DNA from: Allium sativum
Taxonomy: Eukaryota > Streptophyta > Magnoliopsida > Asparagales > Amaryllidaceae
DNA length: 64,000 bases
NCBI GenBank assembly: GCA_030737875.1
Contig: CM060918.1
Coordinates: 884,355,903 to 884,419,902 of the forward strand
Direction of reading: 5' to 3'
Under the pieces are notes generated by a model. The model did no database searches. It saw nothing but the letters and a program-made list of their open reading frames with translations, and was not told the DNA's origin. Every line of letters starts with the position of its first letter. Within the stretch, counting starts at the first letter, position 1. Below are positions 35,541-46,255 of the stretch, one piece after another. A program made the position numbers and the translations under genes.

Positions 35541-36161
35541 TAGGGTTGTCAATGAATACCCAAAAAATCCGATATCCATCCGAATCCATTTCCGAAATAT
35601 CCATTATCCGACATTATCCAAAAAGCGGATACGGATATCCGATATCCGAAAAACTTTTCGGATATGGATATGGTTATAGTGGTATCGATATCCGAAAAAT
35701 ATCCGTCCGACTATTGATGTAATATATAAAAATCAAAACAGAAAAATAGAGTTAATAATTATTTTGTAACTATTGAATGTTACTATGATATAAATTTTTG
35801 TCCATTTTTAGTGAAAATTGGTAGTCTAAATGTTTAATTTTGGAATATTTTTGTATATGCTTATGGGTATTATTATAAAACAATGTTTCATCATCACATT
35901 CCTTTATTTTATGGTTTTTATAAACATTAGTATAAAAATTATTTTATGCTGATCCAAACATTTTTATTTATACTCTTAAAAATTCATCTATTGCTGGCAA
36001 AGCGGACAAATATCCGATATCCGTCCGTATCCGAAAATTAAGCGAATACAACCGATATACGAAAATTAAGGGGATATGAATATCCAATATCCGAAAATAA
36101 TTTCGGATACGGATACAAATATGTCACTATCCGTATCCGAAAGCATCCATTGACAGCTCTA
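35541..36161. mobile_element. hAT-type MITE, 621 bp
   Basis: Flanked by a perfect 8-bp duplication, TGCCAGAA (35533-35540 and 36162-36169). Terminal inverted repeats are tagggttgtcaatg and, from the other end, tagagctgtcaatg (14 bp, 2 mismatches). Both flanks of the interior are packed with variants of atatccg/cggatat in both orientations around an AT-rich core (35760-35990). Eight-base duplications and this terminal motif fit non-autonomous hAT elements. No transposase is encoded. Confidence 0.9.
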
Positions 36162-36296
36162 TGCCAGAACCAAGATTGCTAAAAACGGGCCGATGACGAA
36201 GAGCAGCCACTAAAACCCTGAATTGGGTCGATGCTAGAGACTCAAATTAGAAGCAGGCTTCCTACCAGACTTCTACTGAATGGAGCCCAAATTACC

Positions 36297-36306
36297 TATA
36301 AACAAG
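36297..36306 (+). promoter_or_regulatory. TATA-like box in A LTR
   Basis: tataaacaag lies in a stretch conserved with A' and sits about 785 bp before the LTR end, plausible for the LTR promoter. Confidence 0.4.
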
Positions 36307-37084
36307 ACCCTAGGGTCACATTTTGTGGAACTTTTCTTATTCCATCTCCTTATATTCATTTCTGAAAGATCAAACTCTAATTTTGAAACTAAATTGTCGA
36401 TTTCCACATAAATTGTAATACATCTGTGATATATATAAAAAAGGGGAATATCGAGATCAAACTTACTCTCAATTTGATAATCATATTGCGTCCTTATTTA
36501 TTTAATAGGGAGTTATCACCAACCTCATACATGAGTGACTTATGTACAAACACATCATAAGGGGGATCATTTAGTGAAATCAATGAACTTTCCTTTATGC
36601 TTCATTTTTGTGCTTCAGTCTTCTCGTAATAAGCCTAACATAACACAATGTTCCTTATGGCACGATAACTGACACAACCAAGGCCTTTCGTAGGATAAAT
36701 CGATATGAAAGTATCATTTTTGTCGTTAAGTGCTATAATATGTCACCAAACATAATTGTTACGGCATATCAGAATGTTTATTCTCCACACAATGTATATT
36801 ATTCAGTCTTGAATCTATGATGCACCTTCGTAACAAGGTTCCGTACACCTTCCATAAGCTTATAATGCCCTTATCCCATGGTAAGCGTGATGCTCATCTC
36901 TCAAAGGAAGAATAACTAATACTTGAGCTAAAGATCTCGATATCTAGAAAACGACAAGTTAAGCCAAGCATGGTTGAATTAAGTTATCTATAGGTGTCCC
37001 CTAGACCGATCATCCTCTATATTTCATTATGGATGCTCTGTCAATTCCTAACTTGTGTGTTGACGATTTTTATCGTGAACATTT

Positions 37085-37112
37085 TGGCGCTAGAAGGAGG
37101 GCTCGAACCTCC
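37085..37112 (+). promoter_or_regulatory. A primer-binding site, extended tRNA match
   Basis: TGGCGCTAGAAGGAGGG starts three bases after the LTR end. Its complement continues as a tRNA 3' half: a T-arm with stem GGAGG/CCTCC and loop ttcgagc (37096-37112), a 7-base acceptor strand (37089-37095), a discriminator base, and CCA (37085-37087). The complement of 37099-37109 reads GGTTCGAGCCC, the Pol III B-box pattern. I could not assign the tRNA. Only this 3' part is present, so it is not a tRNA gene. Confidence 0.7.
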
Positions 37113-37158
37113 GATTCACTTATCTTATTATAAATTAATTTTGTGAATTTAGTGCTTA

Positions 37159-38772
37159 ATGACAGGACAAATGAAGTCAAAAAGGTTAAGCACCATAAAC
37201 GAGGAAATAGTTCATGAGGCCACCCTCGATGAAAACATACATCCGACATCCCACTTAAATACTACTGACAAAGGTGGATCTCTAATCCCGTGCAGCATCC
37301 AAACAAGAATTCTATCACTGAGAATTCCATCCACATCAAAGTTCTAGAACAAGAACTTATTGAAATGCGGAGTTCATAGAAAAATGTCCAGACACAGAAG
37401 TCTTCAAAGAATACCGAACCAAGTCGAAGGGACGAAGTCGAGTCTCCGAGGAGAAATGCACCCATCCAGCAATCTGTAGGAAAGGAGAAGGTTAACTTAA
37501 CTTCTTGCAAGAAGAAGAGACCCAATATATCGGAGGTAGATCAACGAGGAAACCAACTCAGCAAGGAGCAATCTGCGAGCTCCACTGGGTACAGTCCCAA
37601 AAGATTAGACTATGACAATACAGAAGCTCACCTTAAAGACATGGCAAAGAAAGCTGTCAAAGATTTGTTCGGGAGTATTGGGAAAAAAATCTTGGACGAA
37701 AAGGCTAACGACAAATAAAGGGTGGCCCCTTTCACTGTTGAAATTATGAATATAGTAATATCGTCTCGTGTGAAGGTCCCCCATGAGGTATATTGGAACT
37801 ACTGACCCTGATGATCATCTACTGGCTTTTGATAGCCAAATGGACCTTTATAATGCTTCTAGAGTAGTTTGATGCCAACTCTTTCCAGTAACGCTTCAAG
37901 GAGCGACAACAAAGTGGTATCGTCAATACTGGGAGAATACCATCTATTCTTAGAACTAACTATCCTATAAATTCTCCGCACAATTTTGCATCTACAAGGA
38001 CCCAACTGTCGATTACACAGTCATTGCTAACATAAAGCAAAGGCAGGGAGAATCCTTAGACGACTACCTCAAAAGATTTAATGTGGAAGCTTTAAAAGAA
38101 AAAGACATGAACGACTGTGACAAGCTCATTGCTATTCATTCAGGATTATTTGAAAACACTCCCTTCTGGAAGGAGTTATACATCTATGGGTGAAAAGAAC
38201 TGCATGATTTCCATCTCCAGGTAGATGATTTTTTTTGCATGGATGAGTTATATAACTCAAAGAAAATTTTTGGCCCCCGAAGGAAGCCAGGATTTAATCG
38301 AAAACCTCAAGGTAGGAAGTTTGGATTTTATGGAAGTCAGAAGAAGCCAAGATTGGACGATTCCAACACTAGCTCTGAGGCCTTAAGCAAACCAATATCG
38401 TTCATATATGATGTGGCCAAGGAGAGAGTTAATAAATTCCCAGTTTCTTTTAAAGCTAAAAACTGAGAAGATCCATACAATGCAGAGCAATATTGTGAGT
38501 ACCACATGACAAATAAGCATAACGTTAATGAGTGCAAATTACTAGAAGACATAATTCAGAAGCTTATTCGTGAAGGGCACTTAAAAGAGTTCATTCTGGA
38601 CAAACAACAAACAACCTTGCATACCAATGGACATCAAAAGATCTCGGCTAACTCAGTAGAGGTCCCAGTCGAAGAAAGTCAACAAGATCTAAGCCCTACG
38701 ATTAATCAAATAAATGCGATCAATGGAGGGCCATATCCTACCGGGAATAGCCAAGCTCCCCAAAACCGATAG
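37159..38772 (+). pseudogene. A gag (capsid precursor), broken
   Basis: The reading starts at ATG 37159. The capsid core is recognisable at 37790-38250 (Asp-Asp-His-Leu-Leu-Ala-Phe; Gly-Ala-Thr-Thr-Lys-Trp-Tyr; Gln-Gly-Glu-Ser-Leu-Asp-Asp-Tyr; Phe-Trp-Lys-Glu-Leu). After a basic stretch (38260-38350) comes Tyr-Cys-Glu-Tyr-His...Cys-Lys-Leu-Leu-Glu (about 38490-38540), the single degenerate knuckle usual for the Tat branch. Stops and shifts are scattered. Open pieces are 37159-37347, 38239-38466 and 38506-38772. Confidence 0.7.
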
Positions 38773-38980
38773 CTGAGAGAAGCTTATGAGGGAATATTTT
38801 CAATTCAAGAAGAACCATCACTTAAGAATGCCTGCTACAACATGAAAATTTACAACCTGTTTATTTCCCAATATGAGATGTAGAAGGGACCCCACCATCC
38901 ATATAATGACCCCTTGATGATAACAACACAGACTGGGCTTTCTATGGTTGCCAAAATTCTTGTTAATACTAGGAGTGTGG
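38773..38980 (+). pseudogene. A protease, left part (split by B)
   Basis: The translation ends Met-Val-Ala-Lys-Ile-Leu-Val-Asn-Thr-Arg-Ser-Val just before B. The usual Asp-Thr-Gly catalytic triplet reads Asn-Thr-Arg, so this copy would be inactive. The reading resumes at 43757 after the target duplication. Confidence 0.65.
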
Positions 38981-39257
38981 TGTAACACCCCGTATTTTCT
39001 GTGATCGTATAAGTAACAAATAAGAGAATAATTAAATTATAAAATAAGAATCAAGGTAAACGGGTTGCGCCATTGCGTTCGTTTCGGAATTCTACATGAA
39101 ATCGAGTCCAAGTTTTTGAAAATCGGAGTTCGTATGACCAAGTTATGACCCTCAGAAGTTCCAGGAATATGAATAAAATAAAACAGCTCGAAAATAAAGC
39201 CAGAAATTCGAAATTCAAACACAGAGAAGGCTGGCGGGAAATTCCCGCCCATATACC

Positions 39258-39375
39258 CAGGTCGACTGGGGAGTCGACCCTCCCAACCAGGTCGATTGGG
39301 GAATCGACTGGGGTGTCGACCTCCCCATGACCAGGTCGACCGGGGAGTCGACCAAGGGGTTGACCTGCTCCCGAA
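39258..39375. repeat. Repeated GTCGAC dyads in B LTR
   Basis: At least three loosely palindromic units of the form ggtcgac-tggggag-tcgacc occur in a row, with variants. The 3' LTR has the same at about 42518-42645. C's LTR has a shorter relative at about 53103-53135. Confidence 0.75.
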
Positions 39376-39449
39376 AACCCAGTTTTTGAATCTGGTTCAT
39401 TTTGATGTATCCGGTCTCGTTTTCTGTCTAGATTCTTCCACCTAATCCT

Positions 39450-39460
39450 ATATAAATAGC
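39450..39460 (+). promoter_or_regulatory. TATA box of B LTR
   Basis: tatataaatag followed by cccctagcctc. The 3' LTR has tatataaacag at about 42719. It lies in the middle of the LTR, as expected for a U3/R promoter. Confidence 0.6.
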
Positions 39461-39954
39461 CCCTAGCCTCATTTTCTCTACCCAAATTCATTTTGTCTAT
39501 ACTCTGAAACTGTTCTAATTAAAAATAAAAATGGCGTCGCTACTCTGCTGGAATCAAAACTTGGACTGATGCATCTTCTTCCAACCTGAATAGAATTAAA
39601 AGCTAAATCAAATCTTAAATCAAAGTTTAGAGCTACAACAACAATTAAAGAAGAGTAATTCAGCCTTTCTACATCAACAACAGTTTATTTCCTTTCTTAA
39701 ACCACGAAAGGCAAGTGCAGTTATTTTCCGATATAAACGTTAATTATGATTGTGACATGGATTGTAAATCTGAATCTGAGGTTATGTCTGTTCTATTCTA
39801 TTTAGATCTATCTTATTCTGTATCTCTTTCTTCTTTTTGTGCTATAGCCAGACTACTACGAGTCTGCACCGAATCTCATAAGAGATTAACGGACAAACGC
39901 TAAATTTTGGGACAAATAATGAATTATGCATAATTGGACATGAAACTGTTGCCT

Positions 39955-40090
39955 AGGAGACTATTGCCTATGACTATGAGACTATTGCCTATGACTATGA
40001 TTCATGACTATGAGACTATTGCCTATGACTATGATTCATGACTATGAGACTATTGCCTATGACTATGATTCACGCCTATGAGACTTTATG
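39955..40090 (+). repeat. 34-bp tandem repeat in B LTR
   Basis: The units contain gagactattgcctatgacta and tgattcatgactat. There are about three full units plus partials here and about four at 43220-43365 in the 3' LTR, so unit number or content changed after insertion. Confidence 0.85.
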
Positions 40091-40470
40091 TCTGACCTTG
40101 CTTGTTTTCGCCCCTTTTTCTTCCATTTCCCCCCAGGTTATCCAAGGAGGGAATACTTTAGCTTGATCCGGATTCCTTCTGCTTGAAGTGCTTAAAGTAT
40201 GACTTGGCTCTTTATAGCTTCCGTTCTGTGGGGATTATGATTTTAAAGTTTTGTACTCTGATGACTTTCTGAACAAGACTGATATTTATGTACTTGAGTT
40301 TTTGGTAAAGATGTAACCATACTGATTTCTATTTTCTGGTGTAATAAAGTTATAATTTTTCAAGTATTGTTTATCTGTCTTGGAATTTTCTGTTCTGTTT
40401 ACTAAAATGCTCCACCAAAGTTAAGGCATTCCCTTTGTGAGTGTCCTTAACAGAGGTGGGGTGTTACACT

Positions 40471-40482
40471 TGGTATCAGAGC
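40471..40482 (+). promoter_or_regulatory. B primer-binding site
   Basis: TGGTATCAGAGC, exact initiator Met-tRNA type, two bases after the LTR. Confidence 0.9.
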
Positions 40483-40599
40483 TGAAGGTTACCAGATTGG
40501 GTAAAGTTTTTGAAAACTATTTTCAAAAAGGTTTTAAAAGGAAATATTTTCAAAAGTAAAGCCTATTTTTGAAAAAAAAAACATAATCCCCAAAAGCCA

Positions 40600-41500
40600 T
40601 ATATCTATCTTTTGATCCTCTGTTTGAATCTTTGTTTCCTTCGTTCTCTGGGGCTCCCGGCTTTCTGGGAGATAACCTCATCGCGACATGGTTTTGTAGG
40701 CCTGATAAGACTACGACACCAGTCAAAGGGCAAACAAACGCCCGACTTCCATCTGTAGCCGCAGTAGTCTCGCCTACGGCTAATTTTCTTTCGAGCTTTG
40801 TAGGATTTTCCGTCCGATGGAGGCAGCTTTCGAGGGACTTGTCTGCGTGTTACACACAGATAGTAAAGATGAGAATGAGGGAGATTGGCTAAGGAGCACA
40901 ACCCAAGGATGAGAAACTCATGGATATGGACTTGGTTCACAAAGGAGGCAAAAAGTAAACATAAAAGAAGGAAGAAAAGTCTGAAGATAAAGGAGGAGAA
41001 AAGTGCTTTACTTATGGAAGCTTGACTCATCTGGGCAAGGATTGCCGAAAGAGGAAGGACACTCACTTCAACTGTCGTGAGATGGGACACTTCACTAGGG
41101 ACTGCCCGAAGAAGAGGGGGCAAGGACAAAGGACATGACCTACTTCGGGAAGGCAGGCGAATGCTCTCATAGTTGGTGGATAGGATAGAAGTAGGAAAAT
41201 TTCCGTAGAGAGTTTAGTTTCCTTATCTGAGTATTAAGTTAGAACTCTTTCTGATTATGGCATTCTGATTTTGTAGTCGAGTCTCTGCACTTTAATACTA
41301 GTCTTGTTTCTGATCTGGTTATAGTCTCAAACCCCATAGGGGTTACGACTCATCTGTTGGTGATAGGTTGGGGTTTGAGGGTATCTGTGTTAGGCGTCAA
41401 GTCGAATGTAATGCATACATTCTGGGTTTTTGAGGGATATGGTGGGATTTTCCCATGCTTAGTTTTCTAAGAATAATTCGATAATCTGATCTGTACTAGT
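40600..41500 (+). pseudogene. B gag knuckle and protease remnants
   Basis: A pair of decayed CCHC knuckles (41004-41105) reads Cys-Phe-Thr-Tyr-Gly...His...Cys and His-Phe-Asn-Cys-Arg-Glu-Met-Gly-His-Phe-Thr-Arg-Asp-Cys, each lacking one Cys. At 41275-41480 the translation recalls the middle of a chromovirus protease (Val-Ser-Asn-Pro-Ile-Gly-Val-Thr-Thr; Phe-Glu-Gly-Tyr-Gly-Gly-Ile). The capsid core is largely gone, and nothing of RT or integrase remains. The minus-strand frame 40605-41129 is a shadow. Confidence 0.6.
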
Positions 41501-42244
41501 AGTCTGTAAGCATCTGGATATTTCTGAAAAGGTTAAGATTTCCAGTTTTGACATTGTCTAAAGAGGGTAATCCTCTAGGTATCAATCTGATGTTGATTTC
41601 GGTCTTCGGGGCCGATACTTAGGGGAATTATTCTCTCAACCAATGTCTAATGGGAACCAAGTTTTTGTTTTATCTGTACTCGCTTTCATCATTCGACTGT
41701 ATCCTATCGATCGAATGTTCGAACTTTAGGTAGAAACCAATGGGTGTAAACATGTGTTTGAGACATGTTATGTTTGATGGTTGCAAGTGGATGCAAGTGT
41801 TTGCTAGTGGTTGTTCGTGGATGCATATACACACACTAGGCACTAGATCGGCTCGAAAACACTCTCATACTGCATATGGATGTGTGAGCATTTTCAATTT
41901 CTGTGGATGCAAAATGATTGACTCATCACATGGATGTTGCATATGAATGAATGGTTGTCACTCATATAAGAATGATATCAAATAGGAAAATTGCATACGT
42001 GTTGGACTCATGGCACTAACATAATTCGCATTAAGGAGGTCAACTGAATCAGTGGACCGCCTGATCTTTGCATTAGATAAGGAACATATACACACACTTT
42101 TGCATATGTTCATACAACATTAGAAGTTTTCTAAGGACAATGGATGCTTCTGGATGATGGTTGAGTAGATGGATGACTGAATGGTAGGACACATTCTTCT
42201 TAACTTGAAGATTTCGGGGGCGAAATCCTTTAAGGAGGGGAGAA
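41501..42244 (+). other. B 3' interior, non-coding, with polypurine tract
   Basis: From about 41725 this matches the 3' interior of C (58840-59325), including tgtaaacatgt, 'gttgcaagtgg' and 'tggatgcatatac'. It ends gatttcggggg-cgaaatcctttaaggaggggagaa, where the purine run 42232-42244 is the plus-strand primer site. The frame 41740-41946 is not a gene. Confidence 0.65.
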
Positions 42245-43751
42245 TATAACACCCGTATTTTCTGTGATCGTATAAGTAACAAATCAGAGAATAATTAAAT
42301 TATAAAATAAGAATCAAGGGAAACAGGTTGCGCCATTGCGTTTGTCTCGGAATTCTACATGAAATCGAGTCCAAGTTTTCAAAAATCGGAGTTCGTATAA
42401 CCAAGTTATGACCCTCAGAAGTTTCAGAATTTGAATAAAATATAACAGATCGAAAATAAAGCCAGAAATTCGAAATTCAAACCCGGAGAAGGCTGGCGGG
42501 AAAATTCCCGCCTATATACCCAGGTCGACTGGGGAGTCGACATCCCTCCCCCCCAACCAGGTCGACTGGGGAGTTGACTGGGGTGTCGACCTCTCCATGA
42601 CCAGGTCGACTGGGGAGTCGACCTGGGGGTCGACCTGCTCCCGAAAACCCAGTTTTTGAACCTGGTTCATTCTGATGTATCCAGTCTCGTTTTCTGTCTA
42701 GATTCGTCCGCCTAATCCTATATAAACAGCCCCTAGCCTCATTTTCTCTACACAATTTCATTCTGTCTATACTCTGCCTCTGTTCTAATTAAAAATAAAA
42801 ATGGCGTCGCTACTCTACTGGAATCAAAACTTGGACTGATGCATCTTCTTCCAACCTGAATAGAATTAAAAGCTAAATCAAATCTCAAATCAAAGTTTAG
42901 AGCTACAACAACAATTAAAGAAGAGTAATTCAGCCTTTCTGCATCAACAACAGTTTATTTCCGTTCTTAAACCACGAAAGGCAAGTACATATATTTTCCG
43001 ATATAAACGTTAATTATGATTGTGACATGGATTGTAAATCTGAATCTGAGGTTATGTCTATTCTGTTCTGTTTAGATCTATCTTATTCTGTATCTCTTTC
43101 TTCTTTCTGTTCTATAGACCGGCTACTACGGGCCTACGCCGAATCTCATAAGAGATTAACGCACGAACGCTAAATTTTGGGACAAATAATGAATAATGCT
43201 TAATTGGACATGAAACTGTTGCCTATGAGACTATTGCCTATGATTATGATTCATGACTATGAGACTATTGCCTATGACTATGATTCATGACTATGAGACT
43301 ACTGCCTATGACTAGGATTCATGACTATGAGACTGTTGCCTATGACTACGATTCACGCCTATGAGACTTTATGTCTGACCTTGCTTGTTTTCGCCCCTTT
43401 TTCTTCTGTTTCCCCCCAGGTTATCCAAGGAGGGAATACTTTAGCTTGATCCGGATTCCTTCTACTTGAAGTGCTTGAAGTATGGCTTGGCTCTTTATAG
43501 CTTCTATTCTGTGGGGATTATGATTTTAAAGTTTTGTATTCTGATGACTTTTTGAACAAGACTGATATTTATGTACTTGAGTTTTTGGTAAAGATGTAAC
43601 CATACTGATTTCTGTTTTCTGCTGTAATAAAGTTATTATTTTTCAAGTATTGTTTATCTGTCTTGGAATTTTCTGTTCTGTTTACTAAAATGCTCCACCA
43701 AAGTTAAGGCATTCCTTTTGTGAGTGTCCTTAACGGAGGTGGGGTGTTACA
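42245..43751 (+). repeat. 3' LTR of B
   Basis: 1507 bp. Its first bases are TATAACACCCG, so the terminal TG has become TA and one C is lost. It ends ...ggggtgttaca. Otherwise it matches 38981-40468 closely. Confidence 0.85.
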
Positions 43752-43756
43752 TGCGG

Positions 43757-44530
43757 TGAGTGTGATATTTAAGCATGTTTTCGACTGTAAAGGACTTCCT
43801 GAACAGGGGCCGGAGCCATGCAATGAACCCATCTTTGGATTCAACAACAAACGGTACACTCTAGTTGGGCAAATCAAACTGCTGGTCTATGTTGGATTTC
43901 CCCCTCTTCACAGAATCTTTGAGACTCTTTTAGTCATCATTGATCAACCTTTCTACTACAATGCTTTCTTCGACTGCCCGAGTCCAGATGAAGTGGATGC
44001 CTTCGTCTCATCAAAATATCTTATGATGGAATTCATAACAAATCACAATGGGGCACGATCAGGGGAGAACAATTCAGCTCCCGTGAATTGTACTTTGCAA
44101 CCCTTGACTAGTATAAAAGGGAGTATCTTGCTTATTTTGATTCTTCTACAGTTTTTCAATCTTTGGGTGATGGATTCCTACGTCCGACATTAGAAGCTAA
44201 AATAAGAATCAATAAGGCTAACAAGCCTATGAATGATAGGTACACTCCTTTGGGAAGCAAAAGGAAGGGGAGTGGAAGAGCTAAATTCAACCGATGAAGA
44301 AGAGATTATAGCATAAATAGATTTTTGAGGATATATAAAAAGAATCAAACCAATAGAAGATTTGGAGGAAACAAGCATGGATCCAATCGACAAAGTTAAG
44401 ACCATCAAAATAGGGAAAAGATTGGAAGGACCATTGAAAATAGATTTGACTTAGCTCCTCCGACATAATAAAGATATATTCGCCTCGACCCATACGGATA
44501 TGCTAAGGATCAATTAATCTGTTATGAGCC
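43757..44530 (+). pseudogene. A protease, right part, and linker to RT
   Basis: The reading resumes as Val-Ser-Val-Ile-Phe-Lys-His-Val-Phe-Asp, in phase with the left part once one 5-bp duplicate is removed. Pro-Ile-Phe-Gly-Phe-Asn and an Ala-Phe-Phe-Asp-Cys-Pro stretch follow. The open block 43720-44193 includes the LTR end of B in its first codons, so that Met is false. 44190-44530 is a charged linker with stops. Confidence 0.65.
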
Positions 44531-45290
44531 ACACTCTAAACATCAATCCCTCTGTAACACCTATTCGACAAAATATAAGGCAGTATAATAGGAACAGGTT
44601 GGAAGCCTTGAAAGAGGAAGTAAAGAAATTACTTGCGAATGGATTTATTCATTAGGTCTTTTATCCCAGACGGTTAGCCAATCCAACATTAGTGAAAAGT
44701 ATAATGGGAAATGGAGGACTTATGTCATTACATGGACCTAAACAAAGCATGTGCAAGAGATTGTTATCCCCTTCCCTGAACAGATCAGTTAGTTGATGCA
44801 ACTAGTGGACATAAGTTGCTACCCCTTATGGATGCCTATTCAGGATAAAACTAAATTCCTATGTTCAAACTAGGTGGAGAGCATACAAGCTTCATTACCC
44901 ATTGGGGAACATATTGCTATAAGGTAATGCCTTTTGAATTGAAAAATGCAGCTGCCACATATCGAAGATTGGTAAACATAATGTTTCAAGATCAAATATG
45001 GTGGAATATGAAGTATATGTAGATGACATTCTAGTGAAATCTAAAAAGGCAGTAAACATTTAGCGGATCCAGAAGAAATGATTAATATTTTAAGGGAATA
45101 TCAAATGAAGTTGAATCCTCAAAAGTTTTCCTTTGGGGTTCAATTTGAAAAGTTCCTAGGATTCGTTATCAGTGAATATGGGATTGCAGCTGGTCCGTAC
45201 AAAATTAAAGCCATAAAGGATATGGATGAACCAAAAGCAAGTAAAGAGGTTATGAGTTTGAATGGGAAAGTAACATCCTAGAATTGATTC
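44530..45290 (+). pseudogene. A reverse transcriptase, broken
   Basis: RT motifs in order with shifts and stops: Leu-Asn-Ile-Asn-Pro-Ser-Val-Thr-Pro (44540), Val-Lys-Lys-Leu-Leu-Ala-Asn-Gly-Phe-Ile, Leu-Ala-Asn-Pro-Thr-Leu-Val-Lys, Met-Asp-Ala-Tyr-Ser-Gly, Lys-Val-Met-Pro-Phe-Glu (the usual Gly is Glu), and Val-Asp-Asp-Ile-Leu-Val-Lys (about 45020). The open piece 45078-45281 is the thumb region (Leu-Asn-Pro-Gln-Lys; Phe-Leu-Gly-Phe). The phrasing fits the Tat branch. Confidence 0.75.
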
Positions 45291-45299
45291 ATTTCTAAA

Positions 45300-45800
45300 G
45301 CCACTAATAAGTTTGTACCTTTCTTTAATGTAATTAAGAAAAAGAAGAATTTCGAACGGAGTAAGGAATGCTGAAAAGACTTCCTAGGAGTTGAATGATT
45401 ATTTGGGAAAGCCTTCAATTTTATCCAGTCCCGAAAGTGGGGAAGACTTGTACCTCATATGGCTCTTTCTGAACATACAATTAGTTCGGTTCTCATTATA
45501 TAAAACAACGGAACACAGTTCCCAATTTATTTTGTTTGCAGAAGGTTAAAATATGCGGAAACTCGATATCCTATAATATAATAGTTGGCCGATTGTCTGA
45601 TACTTACACCACAGAAGCTTAGAGATTATTTCAAGAACATCCCATTAAGGTACTAACCAACTTTCCATTCAAGCAAGTTTTCCAGCAAGCTAAAAACATC
45701 TGGGTGGTTAGTAAAGTGAGGAATTGGGCTTAATCAATACGAAATTGAGTTCCAACCTTGAGAATCAATTAAGGGGTAGGCCCTAGCGGACTTTGTTATG
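45300..45800 (+). pseudogene. A RNase H 1, heavily decayed
   Basis: It lies where the ordinary gypsy RNase H follows RT. Only fragments remain (Tyr-Leu-Ile...; Ser-Val-Leu-type strand; Arg-Arg-Leu-Lys-Tyr-Ala-Glu). The call rests mostly on position. Confidence 0.4.
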
Positions 45801-45844
45801 AGTGCACAAGTCTTGTTACAGAGCAATCAACAATGCAAAATGAT

Positions 45845-46255
45845 CCTAAGTCCATATGGTAGTTATTTGTAGATGAAGCATCAAATGAGCAAGGAGCAGG
45901 GGAATGGTATGTAATAATCACCCCTGATAGGCATCATTTACATTATGCGATGGAGCTTGGGTTTGCGGCATCAAATAATGTGGTCCAGTATGACTCGAAT
46001 GTGGAAGGATTGAATTTATCCCTTCAATTGAAGATACCACGAATTGAGATCATTAGTGATTCGTAGCTCATGGTAAACCATATTAAACAAACTTGCCAAA
46101 CAAAGGATGCTTAGTTAGCACTATATTTGAAGAGAGTTATGAAAATGCTCACCCTATTTGAAGAATTTTCCATACACCAAATTCCGAGTAGGGGAAATTC
46201 TCAAGATGACTCTTTGGCAAAATTGGCTAGCTCTAGAGGAGCACCTGAAACTTGA
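45845..46255 (+). pseudogene. A second RNase H (Tat-type)
   Basis: The translation gives Leu-Phe-Val-Asp-Glu-Ala-Ser-Asn-Glu-Gln-Gly-Ala-Gly, then Ala-Ser-Asn-Asn-Val-Val-Gln-Tyr-Asp (the usual catalytic Glu of Asn-Glu-Ala-Glu-Tyr is lost). After that come Ile-Ile-Ser-Asp-Ser, His-Gln-Ile-Pro-Ser-Arg-Gly-Asn-Ser-Gln-Asp-Asp and Leu-Ala-Lys-Leu-Ala. This order matches the extra RNase H of Tat/Ogre elements and assigns A to that branch. Stops are scattered. Confidence 0.7.

Larger units (their letters stand above)
34905..37081 (+). repeat. 5' LTR of A
   Basis: It starts TGTTACTACAAG right where F's integrase breaks and ends ...tatcgtgaaca before the primer site. A second, similar start (TGTTACTCCAAG) at 35033 indicates a ~128-bp internal duplication. 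Gataccaa/cgatacc words recur. A TATA-like tataaacaag lies at 36297. The 621-bp MITE accounts for 35541-36161. The open frames 35085-35270, 35335-35679 and 35468-35722 are not genes. Confidence 0.75.
38981..40468 (+). repeat. 5' LTR of B
   Basis: TGTAACACCCCG to ...ggtgttaca, 1488 bp. It holds the gtcgac dyads (39260-39370), a TATA box (tatataaatag, 39450) and a 34-bp tandem array (about 39955-40090). The minus-strand frames 39051-39491 and 39215-39400 are by-products of the GC-rich dyads. Confidence 0.9.
38981..43751 (+). mobile_element. B: small non-autonomous gypsy element
   Basis: 4771 bp with 1.5-kb LTRs (38981-40468 and 42245-43751). The target duplication is TGTGG (38976-38980) versus TGCGG (43752-43756), one mismatch. 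The primer site is TGGTATCAGAGC. The interior is only 1776 bp, with gag knuckle and protease remnants and no RT or integrase. A polypurine tract precedes the 3' LTR. It lies inside A's protease, whose reading continues on both sides. Confidence 0.9.

Noticed and set aside
37085..37112. A tRNA gene at the A primer site
   Set aside because: Only the complement of a tRNA 3' half (acceptor strand and T-arm) is present. There is no anticodon or D-arm.
39051..39491. 146-codon minus-strand frame rich in Pro, Gly, Arg and Asp
   Set aside because: It follows the gtcgac dyads of B's LTR. The matching frame in the 3' LTR (42477-42761) is shorter and differs.
40605..41129. 174-codon minus-strand frame in B
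   Set aside because: The plus strand of the same bases encodes decayed gag zinc knuckles; the minus frame is its shadow.
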